Part shown: piece by piece, positions 1 to 6,566 of the stretch | Layout of the letters: every line of letters starts with the position of its first letter | Position numbering within the stretch: position 1 is the first letter of the stretch | From: Bacillota bacterium | GTDB taxonomy: Bacteria; Armatimonadota; Hebobacteria; Hebobacterales; Hebobacteraceae | Length of the DNA: 6,566 nucleotides | Assembly: GCA_030668755.1 (NCBI GenBank) | Contig: DAOVEW010000061.1 | Coordinates: forward strand, 1 to 6,566 | Direction of reading: 5' to 3' | Position numbers and translations under genes: made by a program | Notes under the pieces: generated by a model | Seen by the model: the letters and a program-made list of their open reading frames with translations, nothing else | The model's database searches: none | Told to the model about the DNA's origin: nothing

Positions 1-1671
1 CTGTCCTATAACCACGACAAGCGGGTGTTCGTGGCGAGCTGGGACGCGGTGCTGCGGTACCAGGCGGTGGAAATCCGCGCGGACGGCATCCAGTACGACG
101 TGGTCCCCAACGTCGTCTGCGCACAGGGCAATGTAACGCTGCGGTCGGGCTCTGAGGTGGTGGAGGCGGATGCGCTTCGCTGGGAGCTGCGGTCTGTGCG
201 GGGCCGGCTGATCCGAGTGTCGGAGGAGGTGGAGCGACTGCTGGTGGAGGGGGAGGCGCTCGAAACGCGGGCCGACACGAAAGAGGACGCGTGTCTCTGG
301 GAGCCGCTGCAAACCGATGATACGCGCACGTGGGTAAAGGCGCGGCGGGCCGTCATAGATCCGGGCAAGAAGGTGATACTCGATCACGCGGTGTTCTACG
401 TGGACGACACACGGGTCATGAGCTTGCGGCGGCACGTCGTCGATCCGAAGTTCGGCGGGGCGCTGTTCGGGAACACGTTCGGGTATACCTCGACCGGGGG
501 CGTGGACATCAACTTCCCGCTGTACTACCGGGCCAGCGGGCGCCACGTAGGGTCGCTGCATGTGACGCGCAACCGGGCGGTGAGCGGGAGCCAGTACGAT
601 CCCGGCTGGTCGCTGGGGCTGAAAGAGGAATACGTGCGGGAGGGGAAGCGGGAGGGCGCGCTGATTCTCGAAGACGTGCTGCACCCGGACCGGGGGATTC
701 GCTGGCAGCACCGGCACCGGTTTGACGAGCGGAGTGGGGTGAACTTCGACGCGAGCGTCACCCGGTTCGACGAGGACAGCCCGCAGTTGCTGTCGAGCGG
801 AGTGCGGTATTATCGGCCCGTCCGCGGGGGTGGGCTGTCGCTGAGCCTGTCGGGGAGCGACTACTCGGACTCGCGGCAGTACTTCGCGGACGTGGCCTAC
901 CGGCCCAAGATGCCGCGGGTGGGGTCGGGCGTGCTGGTGACGACGGTCTTCCATCTGCGCCACTCGCGCAGCATGGGGGAGGTGAACGAGGTCATCGTCG
1001 ATCCCACGACCGGGGAGCCGATCGAGATCCGTCAGGAGTCGAGCGGCAGCACGACATCTCCGGGGGTGGACCTGAACTTCGATCTGCCGCGGAAGGAGCT
1101 GGGGACGGAGACGAGTCTCACCGCTGGCCTGACGACGGGATATGCGTGGGGGCTGGCGGGCGGCGGCCGGGGGATGCTGGACGCCCGCATGAATTTAATC
1201 AGACGGCTGGGCACCGCGGAGCACGTGAAGCTGAGCTATACCTACTCCTCGGCGGCGGCGGGGCTACAGCCCCTCATGTTCAGCCCCACGCGGCATCGGT
1301 TGAACTTGAGCGGGGCCATGACGGCCAGCGGCTGCCACGTGCGTTTCAACGCTTCGCAGGAGCTGGGCGGCGACCGCGTGTTCGGGTCGGTCAACCTCAG
1401 TCGGGCGCTGCCGTTCGGCGTGGACGCCGGCGGGCGGCCGCTGTGGACGCTGAGCGGGAGCCATTTCTTCTCTCGGTTCGGGGAGTACCGGATCGGGAGC
1501 AGCCGGCTGTCGCTCTCGCGGCTGTTCGGGCGGTACAGGATGGCGGTGTGCTACTCGCCGCAGGGCTCGGGGATCTACGACAACCGGCCGTGGGTGAGCG
1601 CGTACGGGTACGGGTACACGTATTCGGGGGGCCGACACTTCTGGATCGAGCTGAGCGCAGCGGCCTTTTGA
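1..1671 (+). CDS. lptD: LptD/OstA-like outer-membrane LPS-assembly protein, 3' part (5' end outside window)
   Basis: The frame is open from base 1 to TGA at 1669-1671, so 556 residues are visible. The ATG at 25 is probably internal, because similar sequence continues in front of it. Known role of the family: LptD is the outer-membrane barrel that receives lipopolysaccharide from the periplasmic Lpt bridge and inserts it into the outer leaflet. Visible evidence: residues 1-90 look like an OstA/LptA jelly-roll domain (VEIRADGIQYDV, then AQGNVTLRSG). Next comes the family's typical run AVFYVDD (130-136) and FGYTSTGGVDINFPLYY (160-176). After it are about 370 residues of alternating polar/aromatic strands ending in IELSAAAF, and a C-terminal Phe is typical of barrel proteins recognised by BamA. 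Cysteines at 40, 98, 445 and 517 are scattered; the adjacent C-terminal Cys pair of E. coli LptD is absent. The signal peptide would lie upstream of the window. It could be a divergent OstA-family barrel with another cargo. Confidence 0.8.
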   Translation: MSYNHDKRVFVASWDAVLRYQAVEIRADGIQYDVVPNVVCAQGNVTLRSGSEVVEADALRWELRSVRGRLIRVSEEVERLLVEGEALETRADTKEDACLWEPLQTDDTRTWVKARRAVIDPGKKVILDHAVFYVDDTRVMSLRRHVVDPKFGGALFGNTFGYTSTGGVDINFPLYYRASGRHVGSLHVTRNRAVSGSQYDPGWSLGLKEEYVREGKREGALILEDVLHPDRGIRWQHRHRFDERSGVNFDASVTRFDEDSPQLLSSGVRYYRPVRGGGLSLSLSGSDYSDSRQYFADVAYRPKMPRVGSGVLVTTVFHLRHSRSMGEVNEVIVDPTTGEPIEIRQESSGSTTSPGVDLNFDLPRKELGTETSLTAGLTTGYAWGLAGGGRGMLDARMNLIRRLGTAEHVKLSYTYSSAAAGLQPLMFSPTRHRLNLSGAMTASGCHVRFNASQELGGDRVFGSVNLSRALPFGVDAGGRPLWTLSGSHFFSRFGEYRIGSSRLSLSRLFGRYRMAVCYSPQGSGIYDNRPWVSAYGYGYTYSGGRHFWIELSAAAF

Positions 1672-1699
1672 GGGTGGGCGGGTCGGGCCGCAGGGTGGG

Positions 1700-1729
1700 T
1701 TCAGCGAACGCCCGTTTCTGTGCTATAAT
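1700..1729 (+). promoter_or_regulatory. uvrB promoter: extended -10 with weak -35
   Basis: TATAAT at 1724-1729 is a perfect -10 hexamer and is preceded by TGC at 1721-1723, giving the full extended -10 TGnTATAAT. The best -35 candidate is TTCAGC at 1700-1705 with an 18-bp spacer, matching only 3 of 6 consensus positions, so the extended -10 probably carries most of the sigma-70-type recognition. Transcription starting about 7 nt after the -10 would begin near 1736, only about 10 nt before the uvrB ATG. The promoter lies in the short gap after the LptD-like gene, so uvrB can be transcribed independently of that gene. Confidence 0.75.
1705..1718. promoter_or_regulatory. LexA (SOS) box in the uvrB promoter
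   Basis: The sequence CGAACGCCCGTTTC matches 13 of 14 positions of the Bacillus-type LexA/DinR consensus CGAACRNRYGTTYC; the one mismatch is C at the second R (1712). It lies between the -35 and -10 elements and ends two bases before the extended -10 TG. A bound LexA dimer there would block RNA polymerase. Known context: uvrB/uvrA are classical SOS genes repressed by LexA in many bacteria. That this organism has such a LexA is inferred, since no lexA gene is in the window. Confidence 0.65.
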
Positions 1730-1745
1730 CGGGGTGGTGTAGGCA

Positions 1746-3761
1746 ATGGCCCGGCAATTCGAGCTGGTCTCCGAACTCACTCCCAAGGGCGATCAACCGC
1801 AGGCGGCGGAGGCGCTGGCCGAGGGCATTCTGAGCGGGGTCAAGAGGCAGACGCTGCTCGGGGTGACCGGCTCCGGCAAGACGTTCACGATGGCGCACGT
1901 GATCGCGCGCGTGCAGCGGCCGACGCTGGTGATCGCGCACAACAAGACGCTGGCGGCGCAGCTCTGCGGCGAGTTCCGAGAGTTCTTCCCCAACAACGCG
2001 GCGGCCTACTTCGTGTCGTACTACGACTACTACCAGCCGGAGGCGTACATGCCGCAGACGGACACGTACATCGAGAAGGATGCGGCGATCAACGAGGAGA
2101 TAGACCGGCTGCGGCATTTCGCGACGCAGGCGCTGTTCGAGCGGCGGGACGTGATCGTGGTGGCGAGCGTGTCGGCGATCTACGCGCTGGGCTGTCCGGA
2201 GGAGTACGAGCGGCTGACGTTTCAGGTGAAGAAGGGGGAGAGCTTCGACCGAGACCGGATGCTGCGGCGGCTGGTGGCGATGCAGTTCTCGCGCAACGAC
2301 ACGAATCTGACGCGGGGCCACTTCCGCGTGAGGGGAGACGTGCTGGAGATCCTGCCGGTGGACGAGGAGCGGATCACGCGCATCGAGATGTTCGGGGACG
2401 AGGTGGAGCGGGTCGCGTCCATCGATCCAGTGACCGGGGAGGTGGTGGACGAGCGAGACGGGTGCACGATCTTTCCGGCGACGCACTACGTGTCCGATGC
2501 GGAGCAGCAGGAGCGGGCCCTGGTCTCGATAGAGGAGGAGCTGAAGGAGCGGCTGCGCGAGTTTCACAAGCGAGGGCGCGTGCTCGAAGCGCAGCGGCTG
2601 GAGCAGCGCACGCGGTACGACATGGAGATGATCCGGGAGGTGGGGTACTGCGCGGGGATCGAGAACTACTCCCGCCACTTCGACGGCCGGGAGCCGGGGC
2701 AGGCGCCGTACACGCTGCTGGATTACTTCCCGGAGGACCTCCTCACCATCGTGGATGAGAGCCACCAGACGATACCGCAGATCGCCGGACAGCATTCGGC
2801 GGACCGGTCGCGGAAGGACAGCTTGGTCGAGCACGGGTTCCGGCTGCCATCGGCCTACGACAACCGGCCGCTGACGTTCGAGGAATGGGAGGGCCGCCTC
2901 GACCAGATGGTCTTTACGTCGGCGACGCCGGGGCCGTACGAGCAGCGGGTGAGCGAGCGGGTGGTGGAGCAGATCATCCGGCCCACGGGGCTCGTGGACC
3001 CGGAGGTGATCGTGCGGCCGACGAAGGGTCAGATTGACGACCTGATGGGGGAGATCGAAGGGCGGGTCTCGCGTGGGGAGCGGGTGCTGGTGACGACGCT
3101 CACGAAGAAGATGGCGGAGGACCTGGCGGAGTACCTGGCAGAGATGGACGTGAAGGTGCACTATCTGCACTCCGAGATACAGACGCTGGTGCGGTCGGAG
3201 ATTCTGCGCGACCTGAGGCTGGGGGTGTACGATGTGGTGGTGGGGATCAACCTGCTGCGGGAGGGGCTGGACCTGCCGGAGGTGAGTCTGGTGGCGATTC
3301 TGGACGCGGATAAAGAGGGGTTCCTGCGGTCCGAGACGGCGCTGATCCAGACCATCGGGCGGGCGGCCCGGCACGTGTTGGGGCAGGTCATCATGTACGC
3401 GGATGAGATGACCGACTCGATGCAGCGGGCGATAGGCGAGACGAACCGGCGTCGAGAGCGGCAGATCGAGTACAACGAGGCGCACGGGATCAAGCCGGAG
3501 TCGGTGCGGAAAGCGGTGCGGGATCTGCTGGTGGCGGAGGTGGCGGAGGAGCCGGCGATCTACGGCGAGGGCGAGCCCGGGAGGGACCCGGCGGAGGTGC
3601 TCGCGGAGTTGGAGCACGACATGCGGCTGGCGGCGCAGGAGCTGCGCTTCGAGGAGGCGGCGAAGATAAGGGACCGCATCCGGGCGCAGGAGGGGGGAGC
3701 GACGCGACCGTCAAGGCCGCATCGTCGGGCGGCGCGGGAGGGGAAGCGGCGGAAGCGGTGA
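1746..3761 (+). CDS. uvrB: UvrABC excinuclease subunit B (damage-verifying helicase-like ATPase)
   Basis: UvrB is loaded by UvrA onto damaged DNA, inserts a beta-hairpin between the strands to verify the lesion, and then recruits UvrC for dual incision in the cytoplasm. The gene encodes 671 residues (E. coli 673). ATG 1746 is fixed by an in-frame TAG at 1740-1742 and by alignment: Walker A GVTGSGKT places Lys at 45, as in E. coli. Other motifs are the aromatic beta-hairpin [10 protein letters not shown] (92-101) with Tyr108 where E. coli has Phe, Walker B/DESH at 337-340, helicase motif [13 protein letters not shown], and motif [10 protein letters not shown] (535-542). A UVR domain at about 615-649 ([20 protein letters not shown]) contacts UvrA/UvrC. 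The protein ends in a very basic tail, [15 protein letters not shown]. The usual GMYxGDR after DESH reads GQHSADR (348-354). There is no strong Shine-Dalgarno (only GGTGG at 1733-1737), and the predicted leader is about 10 nt. uvrA follows after 203 bp. Confidence 0.98.
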   Translation: MARQFELVSELTPKGDQPQAAEALAEGILSGVKRQTLLGVTGSGKTFTMAHVIARVQRPTLVIAHNKTLAAQLCGEFREFFPNNAAAYFVSYYDYYQPEAYMPQTDTYIEKDAAINEEIDRLRHFATQALFERRDVIVVASVSAIYALGCPEEYERLTFQVKKGESFDRDRMLRRLVAMQFSRNDTNLTRGHFRVRGDVLEILPVDEERITRIEMFGDEVERVASIDPVTGEVVDERDGCTIFPATHYVSDAEQQERALVSIEEELKERLREFHKRGRVLEAQRLEQRTRYDMEMIREVGYCAGIENYSRHFDGREPGQAPYTLLDYFPEDLLTIVDESHQTIPQIAGQHSADRSRKDSLVEHGFRLPSAYDNRPLTFEEWEGRLDQMVFTSATPGPYEQRVSERVVEQIIRPTGLVDPEVIVRPTKGQIDDLMGEIEGRVSRGERVLVTTLTKKMAEDLAEYLAEMDVKVHYLHSEIQTLVRSEILRDLRLGVYDVVVGINLLREGLDLPEVSLVAILDADKEGFLRSETALIQTIGRAARHVLGQVIMYADEMTDSMQRAIGETNRRRERQIEYNEAHGIKPESVRKAVRDLLVAEVAEEPAIYGEGEPGRDPAEVLAELEHDMRLAAQELRFEEAAKIRDRIRAQEGGATRPSRPHRRAAREGKRRKR

Positions 3762-3809
3762 GGTAACGGCAACGGAGGGGCTTCGGCAGTAGAAGTGGCT
3801 GTCTCACAA

Positions 3810-3838
3810 TTGCGCTGAGAGCCTCGCGAGACTAGAAC
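3810..3838 (+). promoter_or_regulatory. Weak candidate promoter for uvrA
   Basis: TTGCGC (3810-3815) and TAGAAC (3833-3838) are separated by exactly 17 bp and match 3/6 and 4/6 of the sigma-70 hexamers. It is the best pair I found in the gap by eye, but a match this weak can occur by chance. If real, uvrA would have its own promoter inside the repeat element, with both hairpins in its leader; otherwise uvrA depends on read-through from uvrB. Confidence 0.2.
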
Positions 3839-3848
3839 AGATTCGTCG

Positions 3849-3877
3849 CCCCTAAGTCCGCCGTAGGCGGACCGGGG
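3849..3877. other. Hairpin 1 of the intergenic element
   Basis: GTCCGCC (3856-3862) pairs perfectly with GGCGGAC (3866-3872) across a GTA loop. Beyond a small TAA/C internal loop the stem continues with CCCC (3849-3852) and GGGG (3874-3877), giving 11 GC-rich pairs. No T-tract follows, so Rho-independent termination is unlikely. Confidence 0.8.
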
Positions 3878-3905
3878 TGGCGGTCGCCAGAGGCGACCTA
3901 GCCAC
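3877..3905. other. Hairpin 2 of the intergenic element
   Basis: GGTCGCC (3882-3888) pairs with GGCGACC (3892-3898) across an AGA loop. With a two-base TA bulge (3899-3900) the stem extends through GTGGC (3877-3881) and GCCAC (3901-3905), for 12 pairs. The outer five pairs compete with the long-range pairing of 3900-3908 to 3792-3800, so two alternative folds exist. G3877 is shared with the outer stem of hairpin 1. Confidence 0.8.
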
Positions 3906-3941
3906 TTCGCTCAGGATGACACGGAGGGAGTCAGGCCTGCC

Positions 3942-3958
3942 GAACGAGAGAATGGTTC
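3942..3958. promoter_or_regulatory. GAAC-N9-GTTC inverted repeat just upstream of uvrA
   Basis: GAAC (3942-3945) and GTTC (3955-3958) are exact inverted copies 9 bp apart, ending 6 bp before the uvrA ATG. The half-sites equal the LexA half-sites of the uvrB operator, but the spacing is 9 rather than 4. It may be coincidence or a degenerate or differently spaced operator. Confidence 0.2.
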
Positions 3959-3964
3959 TGAAAC

Positions 3965-6566
3965 ATGGGTACCGATAAGATCGTCGTCCGGGGCGCCCGG
4001 CAGCACAATCTGAAGAACGTGACGGTGGAGATACCGAGGGACAAGCTCGTGGTGATCACGGGGTTGTCGGGATCGGGGAAGTCGTCGCTGGCCTTCGACA
4101 CGATCTACGCGGAGGGTCAGCGGCGGTATGTGGAGTCGCTGTCGGCGTACGCGCGGCAGTTTCTGGGGGAGATGAGCAAGCCGGATGTGGACTTCATCGA
4201 GGGGCTGTCGCCGACCGTGTCCATCGACCAGAAGTCCAGGACGCGCAATCCGCGGTCCACGGTGGCCACCGTGACCGAGATCTACGACCACATGCGCTTG
4301 CTCTGGGCGCGGATCGGCCAGCCGCACTGTCCTGAGTGCGGCCGGCCGATCGTGCAGCAGACGGTGGAGCAGATCGTTGACCAGGTGATGCAGCTCGCCG
4401 AGGGGACGCGCATCCTCATCCTGGGTCCGGTGGTGAGGGGCCGAAAGGGAGAGTACCGGCAGATCTTCGAGGACATTCGGAGGCAGGGGTTCGCGCGGGT
4501 GAGGGTTGACGGCAATGTGGTCGCTCTGTCGGAGGCTGGGGAGCTGCGGCTGGCGCGGTACAAGCAGCACAGCATCGAGATCGTAGTGGACCGCGTCGTG
4601 GTGCGGGCAACGGCGCGGAAGCGGCTGGCGGACTCGATGGAGCTGGCCCTGCGCGTGGGGGCCGGGGTTGCCATCGTGTGTCCGGTGGGGGCGCCCGAGG
4701 CCGAGGCAGGCGAGATGGAGGAGATGCAGTTCAGCGAGCGATTCGCCTGCGTGCACTGCGGGCGGAGCTTCGAGGAGCTGCAGCCGCGACTGTTCTCGTT
4801 CAACACGCCGTACGGTGCGTGCCCGGAGTGTATGGGGCTGGGGACGAGCAATGAGCTGGACGAGGCGCTCATCATCCCGGATCCCCGGGTGAGCATCAAC
4901 GAGGGCGCGATTCTGCCGTGGCGGAGCCTCAGCTCGCATTACCACAAGGCGTTGCTGCGCGCGGTGTGCGACGAGTTCGAGATCGACCGCGATGTGCCGG
5001 TGAAGCGGCTGTCCAAGAGGAAGCTGGGCGTGCTGCTGCGGGGGAGCGATGAGGCGGTGCAGGTGCGGTACCGGGGGCGGGGCGGGCGGCTGCGAATCTA
5101 CAATGTGCGCTTCCGAGGGATCCTGCACTACCTCCAGAGAGAGTATGAGGAGGGGGAATCCATCAGCACGCGGGCCTACCTGGACGCCTTCACGGCGGTG
5201 AAGCCGTGTCCGGCGTGCAAGGGGGCGCGGCTGAAGCCGGAGAGCCTGTCGGTGACGCTTGGGGGGAAGAACATCTCGCAGGTGGCGGCCCTGTCTATAC
5301 GCGGGGCGATGGAGTTCTTCGACGGTCTCTCGCTGACACCGAGGCAGCAGCAGATCGCGCGCCAGGTACTGAAGGAGATCCGCACCCGCCTGGGATTCCT
5401 CATCAACGTCGGCCTGGACTACCTGACGCTGGACCGCGCGGCGGCGACCCTGGCGGGAGGGGAGGCGCAGCGCATTCGCCTTGCCACGCAGATCGGCTCG
5501 GGGCTCATAGGAGTGGTTTACATCCTGGACGAGCCCTCGATCGGGCTGCATCAGCGCGATAACCGAAGGCTTCTGAGTACGCTGAAGAACCTGCGCGATT
5601 TGGGCAATACGATCATCGTGGTGGAGCACGACGAAGAGACCATCCGGAACGCCGACTGGATCATTGACATCGGGCCCGGGGCCGGGGACGAAGGCGGGGA
5701 GATCGTGGTGTCGGGGTCCGTGGAGGACGTGTGCGGAGCGCCGCGGTCCATGACCGGGGACTACCTGGCGGGCCGGCGGGCGATACCGATTCCGGCGCGA
5801 CAGGAGAACAACGGCCACTTCCTCACGGTTCGCGGCGCGCGGCAGCACAACCTGAAGAACATAGATGTGAAGGTGCCTCTGGGCGTGTTCAACTGCCTCA
5901 CGGGCGTCTCCGGGTCCGGCAAGTCCACCTTGATGGAGGAGATACTGTACCGGCGACTGGCCCATAGGCTGCACGGCGCGCGGACGGCATGGGGCGAACA
6001 CGATGACATCGAGGGCGTCGAGCACATAGACAAGGTGATAGACATAGACCAATCGCCCATCGGCAGGACGCCGCGGTCGAATCCGGCCACCTACACCGGT
6101 GTGTTCGACAAGATAAGGCAGCTCTTCGCGCAGACGCCGGAGGCGCGGATGCGGGGGTACAAGCCGGGGCGGTTCTCATTCAACGTGCGCGGCGGGCGGT
6201 GCGAGGCGTGCCGGGGGGACGGGATCATCAAGATCGAGATGCACTTCCTGCCCGATGTGTACGTGCCGTGCGAGGTCTGTCGCAGCGCGCGCTACAACCG
6301 GGAGACGCTGGAGGTGACGTACAAGGGGCGGTCCATCGCCGACGTGCTCGGCATGACGGTGGGCGAGGGGCTGGAGTTCTTCAAGAACATCCCGCCCATC
6401 GCCTCGAAGCTGCGGACGATCCACGACGTGGGGCTGGACTACATCAAGCTCGGTCAGCCCGCGACTACGCTGTCCGGGGGCGAGGCGCAGCGAGTCAAGC
6501 TCGCCACCGAGCTGAGCCGCCGCGACACCGGCCGCACGCTCTACCTGCTGGACGAGCCCACGACAG
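3965..6566 (+). CDS. uvrA: UvrABC excinuclease subunit A (ABC-type damage sensor), 3' end outside window
   Basis: UvrA dimers scan DNA, recognise helix distortion and load UvrB. 867 codons plus one base are visible; E. coli UvrA has 940 residues, so roughly 70-90 C-terminal residues including the second H-loop lie beyond the edge. ATG 3965 is supported by an in-frame TGA at 3959-3961 and by the start [16 protein letters not shown], which matches the family N-terminus. Motifs in order: Walker A1 GLSGSGKSS (33-41); Q-loop Gln89; C122-x2-C125; UvrB-binding and insertion domains from about 130; zinc module C262/C265/C286/C289; C415-x2-C418; signature 1 LAGGE (496-500); Walker B1 ILDEPS (D522, E523); H-loop His555; Walker A2 GVSGSGKST (647-655); zinc module C746/C749/C769/C772 (CX2C-X19-CX2C); signature 2 LSGGE (836-840); Walker B2 LLDEPTT (D863, E864). 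Oddities: signature 1 has Ala for Ser, and the segment after the last zinc Cys reads RSARYN rather than xGxRYN. No good Shine-Dalgarno is visible (GAGAG at 3946-3950 is 14 nt away). Confidence 0.98.
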   Translation, partial: MGTDKIVVRGARQHNLKNVTVEIPRDKLVVITGLSGSGKSSLAFDTIYAEGQRRYVESLSAYARQFLGEMSKPDVDFIEGLSPTVSIDQKSRTRNPRSTVATVTEIYDHMRLLWARIGQPHCPECGRPIVQQTVEQIVDQVMQLAEGTRILILGPVVRGRKGEYRQIFEDIRRQGFARVRVDGNVVALSEAGELRLARYKQHSIEIVVDRVVVRATARKRLADSMELALRVGAGVAIVCPVGAPEAEAGEMEEMQFSERFACVHCGRSFEELQPRLFSFNTPYGACPECMGLGTSNELDEALIIPDPRVSINEGAILPWRSLSSHYHKALLRAVCDEFEIDRDVPVKRLSKRKLGVLLRGSDEAVQVRYRGRGGRLRIYNVRFRGILHYLQREYEEGESISTRAYLDAFTAVKPCPACKGARLKPESLSVTLGGKNISQVAALSIRGAMEFFDGLSLTPRQQQIARQVLKEIRTRLGFLINVGLDYLTLDRAAATLAGGEAQRIRLATQIGSGLIGVVYILDEPSIGLHQRDNRRLLSTLKNLRDLGNTIIVVEHDEETIRNADWIIDIGPGAGDEGGEIVVSGSVEDVCGAPRSMTGDYLAGRRAIPIPARQENNGHFLTVRGARQHNLKNIDVKVPLGVFNCLTGVSGSGKSTLMEEILYRRLAHRLHGARTAWGEHDDIEGVEHIDKVIDIDQSPIGRTPRSNPATYTGVFDKIRQLFAQTPEARMRGYKPGRFSFNVRGGRCEACRGDGIIKIEMHFLPDVYVPCEVCRSARYNRETLEVTYKGRSIADVLGMTVGEGLEFFKNIPPIASKLRTIHDVGLDYIKLGQPATTLSGGEAQRVKLATELSRRDTGRTLYLLDEPTT

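Larger units (their letters stand above)
3792..3908. repeat. Structured palindromic intergenic element between uvrB and uvrA
   Basis: Nested inverted repeats fill most of this gap. An outer 9-bp pair joins GAAGTGGCT (3792-3800) to AGCCACTTC (3900-3908). Inside it are GTCTC (3801-3805) with GAGAC (3828-3832), containing the palindrome CTCGCGAG (3823-3830), and then two strong hairpins, listed separately. Folded as RNA this would give a closed multibranch shape with three arms. It has no T-run, so it is not an ordinary terminator. The right end continues into CTTCGCTCAGGATGACA (3905-3921). On the minus strand this reads as TCATCCTGAGCGAAG, which resembles dispersed intergenic repeats I recall from other genomes and metagenomic contigs. 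The most likely reading is an extragenic palindromic or MITE-like repeat; a structured leader of uvrA is the alternative. No clear target-site duplication is visible. Confidence 0.6.

Noticed and set aside
1596..1622. GTACGG-type short tandem pattern near the end of the LptD-like gene
   Set aside because: It simply codes for alternating Tyr-Gly residues in a barrel strand and is too short to be a meaningful repeat.
1146..1742. Overlapping 198-codon + strand frame running past the end of the LptD-like gene to just before uvrB
   Set aside because: Most of it is a shifted reading of the barrel gene, rich in Gly/Arg/Ala with no family resemblance; the extension past 1671 covers only the promoter and operator region.
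1701..3617. 638-codon open frame on the minus strand opposite uvrB
   Set aside because: The translation is a low-complexity Arg/His/Leu/Pro/Val mixture without any domain, lying fully antisense to a clear uvrB. Long antisense frames are expected in genes with GC-rich third positions.
3849..3905. Hairpins as a Rho-independent terminator of uvrB
   Set aside because: No run of T follows either stem (the sequence continues with GGTGG or TTCGCTC), so canonical intrinsic termination is not supported.
3792..3908. tRNA or other known RNA gene in the three-armed fold
   Set aside because: The arm sizes and sequence do not fit a tRNA: no T-loop consensus, no anticodon arm of proper size, and 117 nt in length.
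3952..3978. Eight-codon upstream reading frame (MVLKHGYR) overlapping the uvrA start
   Set aside because: ATG 3952 has no usable ribosome-binding site and the frame is short enough to occur by chance.
3911..6052. 713-codon open frame on the minus strand opposite uvrA
   Set aside because: Same composition artefact; the + strand codes for an unbroken, motif-complete UvrA over the same bases.

Overview
The window is a GC-rich bacterial chromosomal segment with three large genes, all on the + strand and closely packed. In order they are the 3' part of an outer-membrane LPS-transport-type protein (LptD/OstA-like, 1-1671, cut by the left edge), a complete uvrB (1746-3761) and most of uvrA (3965-6566, cut by the right edge). 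No RNA genes, CRISPR arrays, transposase genes or insertion sequences are visible. The only non-coding stretches are gaps of 74 bp (1672-1745) and 203 bp (3762-3964).

Organism: the LptD-like barrel protein implies a diderm cell with an outer membrane. The likely SOS operator upstream of uvrB, however, is of the CGAAC-N4-GTTYC type known from Bacillus and other Terrabacteria, not the CTG-N10-CAG type of gamma-proteobacteria. High GC, an outer membrane and a Gram-positive-type LexA box together suggest a diderm Terrabacteria lineage, for example Armatimonadota-like. This is inference and no taxonomic marker in the window settles it.

Region by region: 1-1671 codes for the remains of an OstA-type N-terminal domain followed by a beta-barrel that ends in a terminal phenylalanine. 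1672-1745 holds a good extended -10 promoter (TGCTATAAT) with a 14-bp LexA-box-like sequence in its spacer, driving uvrB with a very short leader. 1746-3761 is a full-length UvrB helicase-like damage-verification protein. 3762-3964 holds a compact, highly structured palindromic element (3792-3908) followed by the uvrA start. 3965-6566 is UvrA with 867 complete codons, ending inside the second Walker B motif.

UvrA and UvrB work together in nucleotide excision repair: UvrA finds distorted DNA and loads UvrB, which verifies the lesion and recruits UvrC (not in this window). The uvrB-uvrA order and the SOS-type operator fit a damage-inducible repair operon placed behind an unrelated envelope gene. 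The window is mostly conserved housekeeping sequence. The points worth a second look are the operator-promoter arrangement, the structured intergenic element, and a Ser-to-Ala change in the first ABC signature of UvrA. I saw no sign of a wholly new system.
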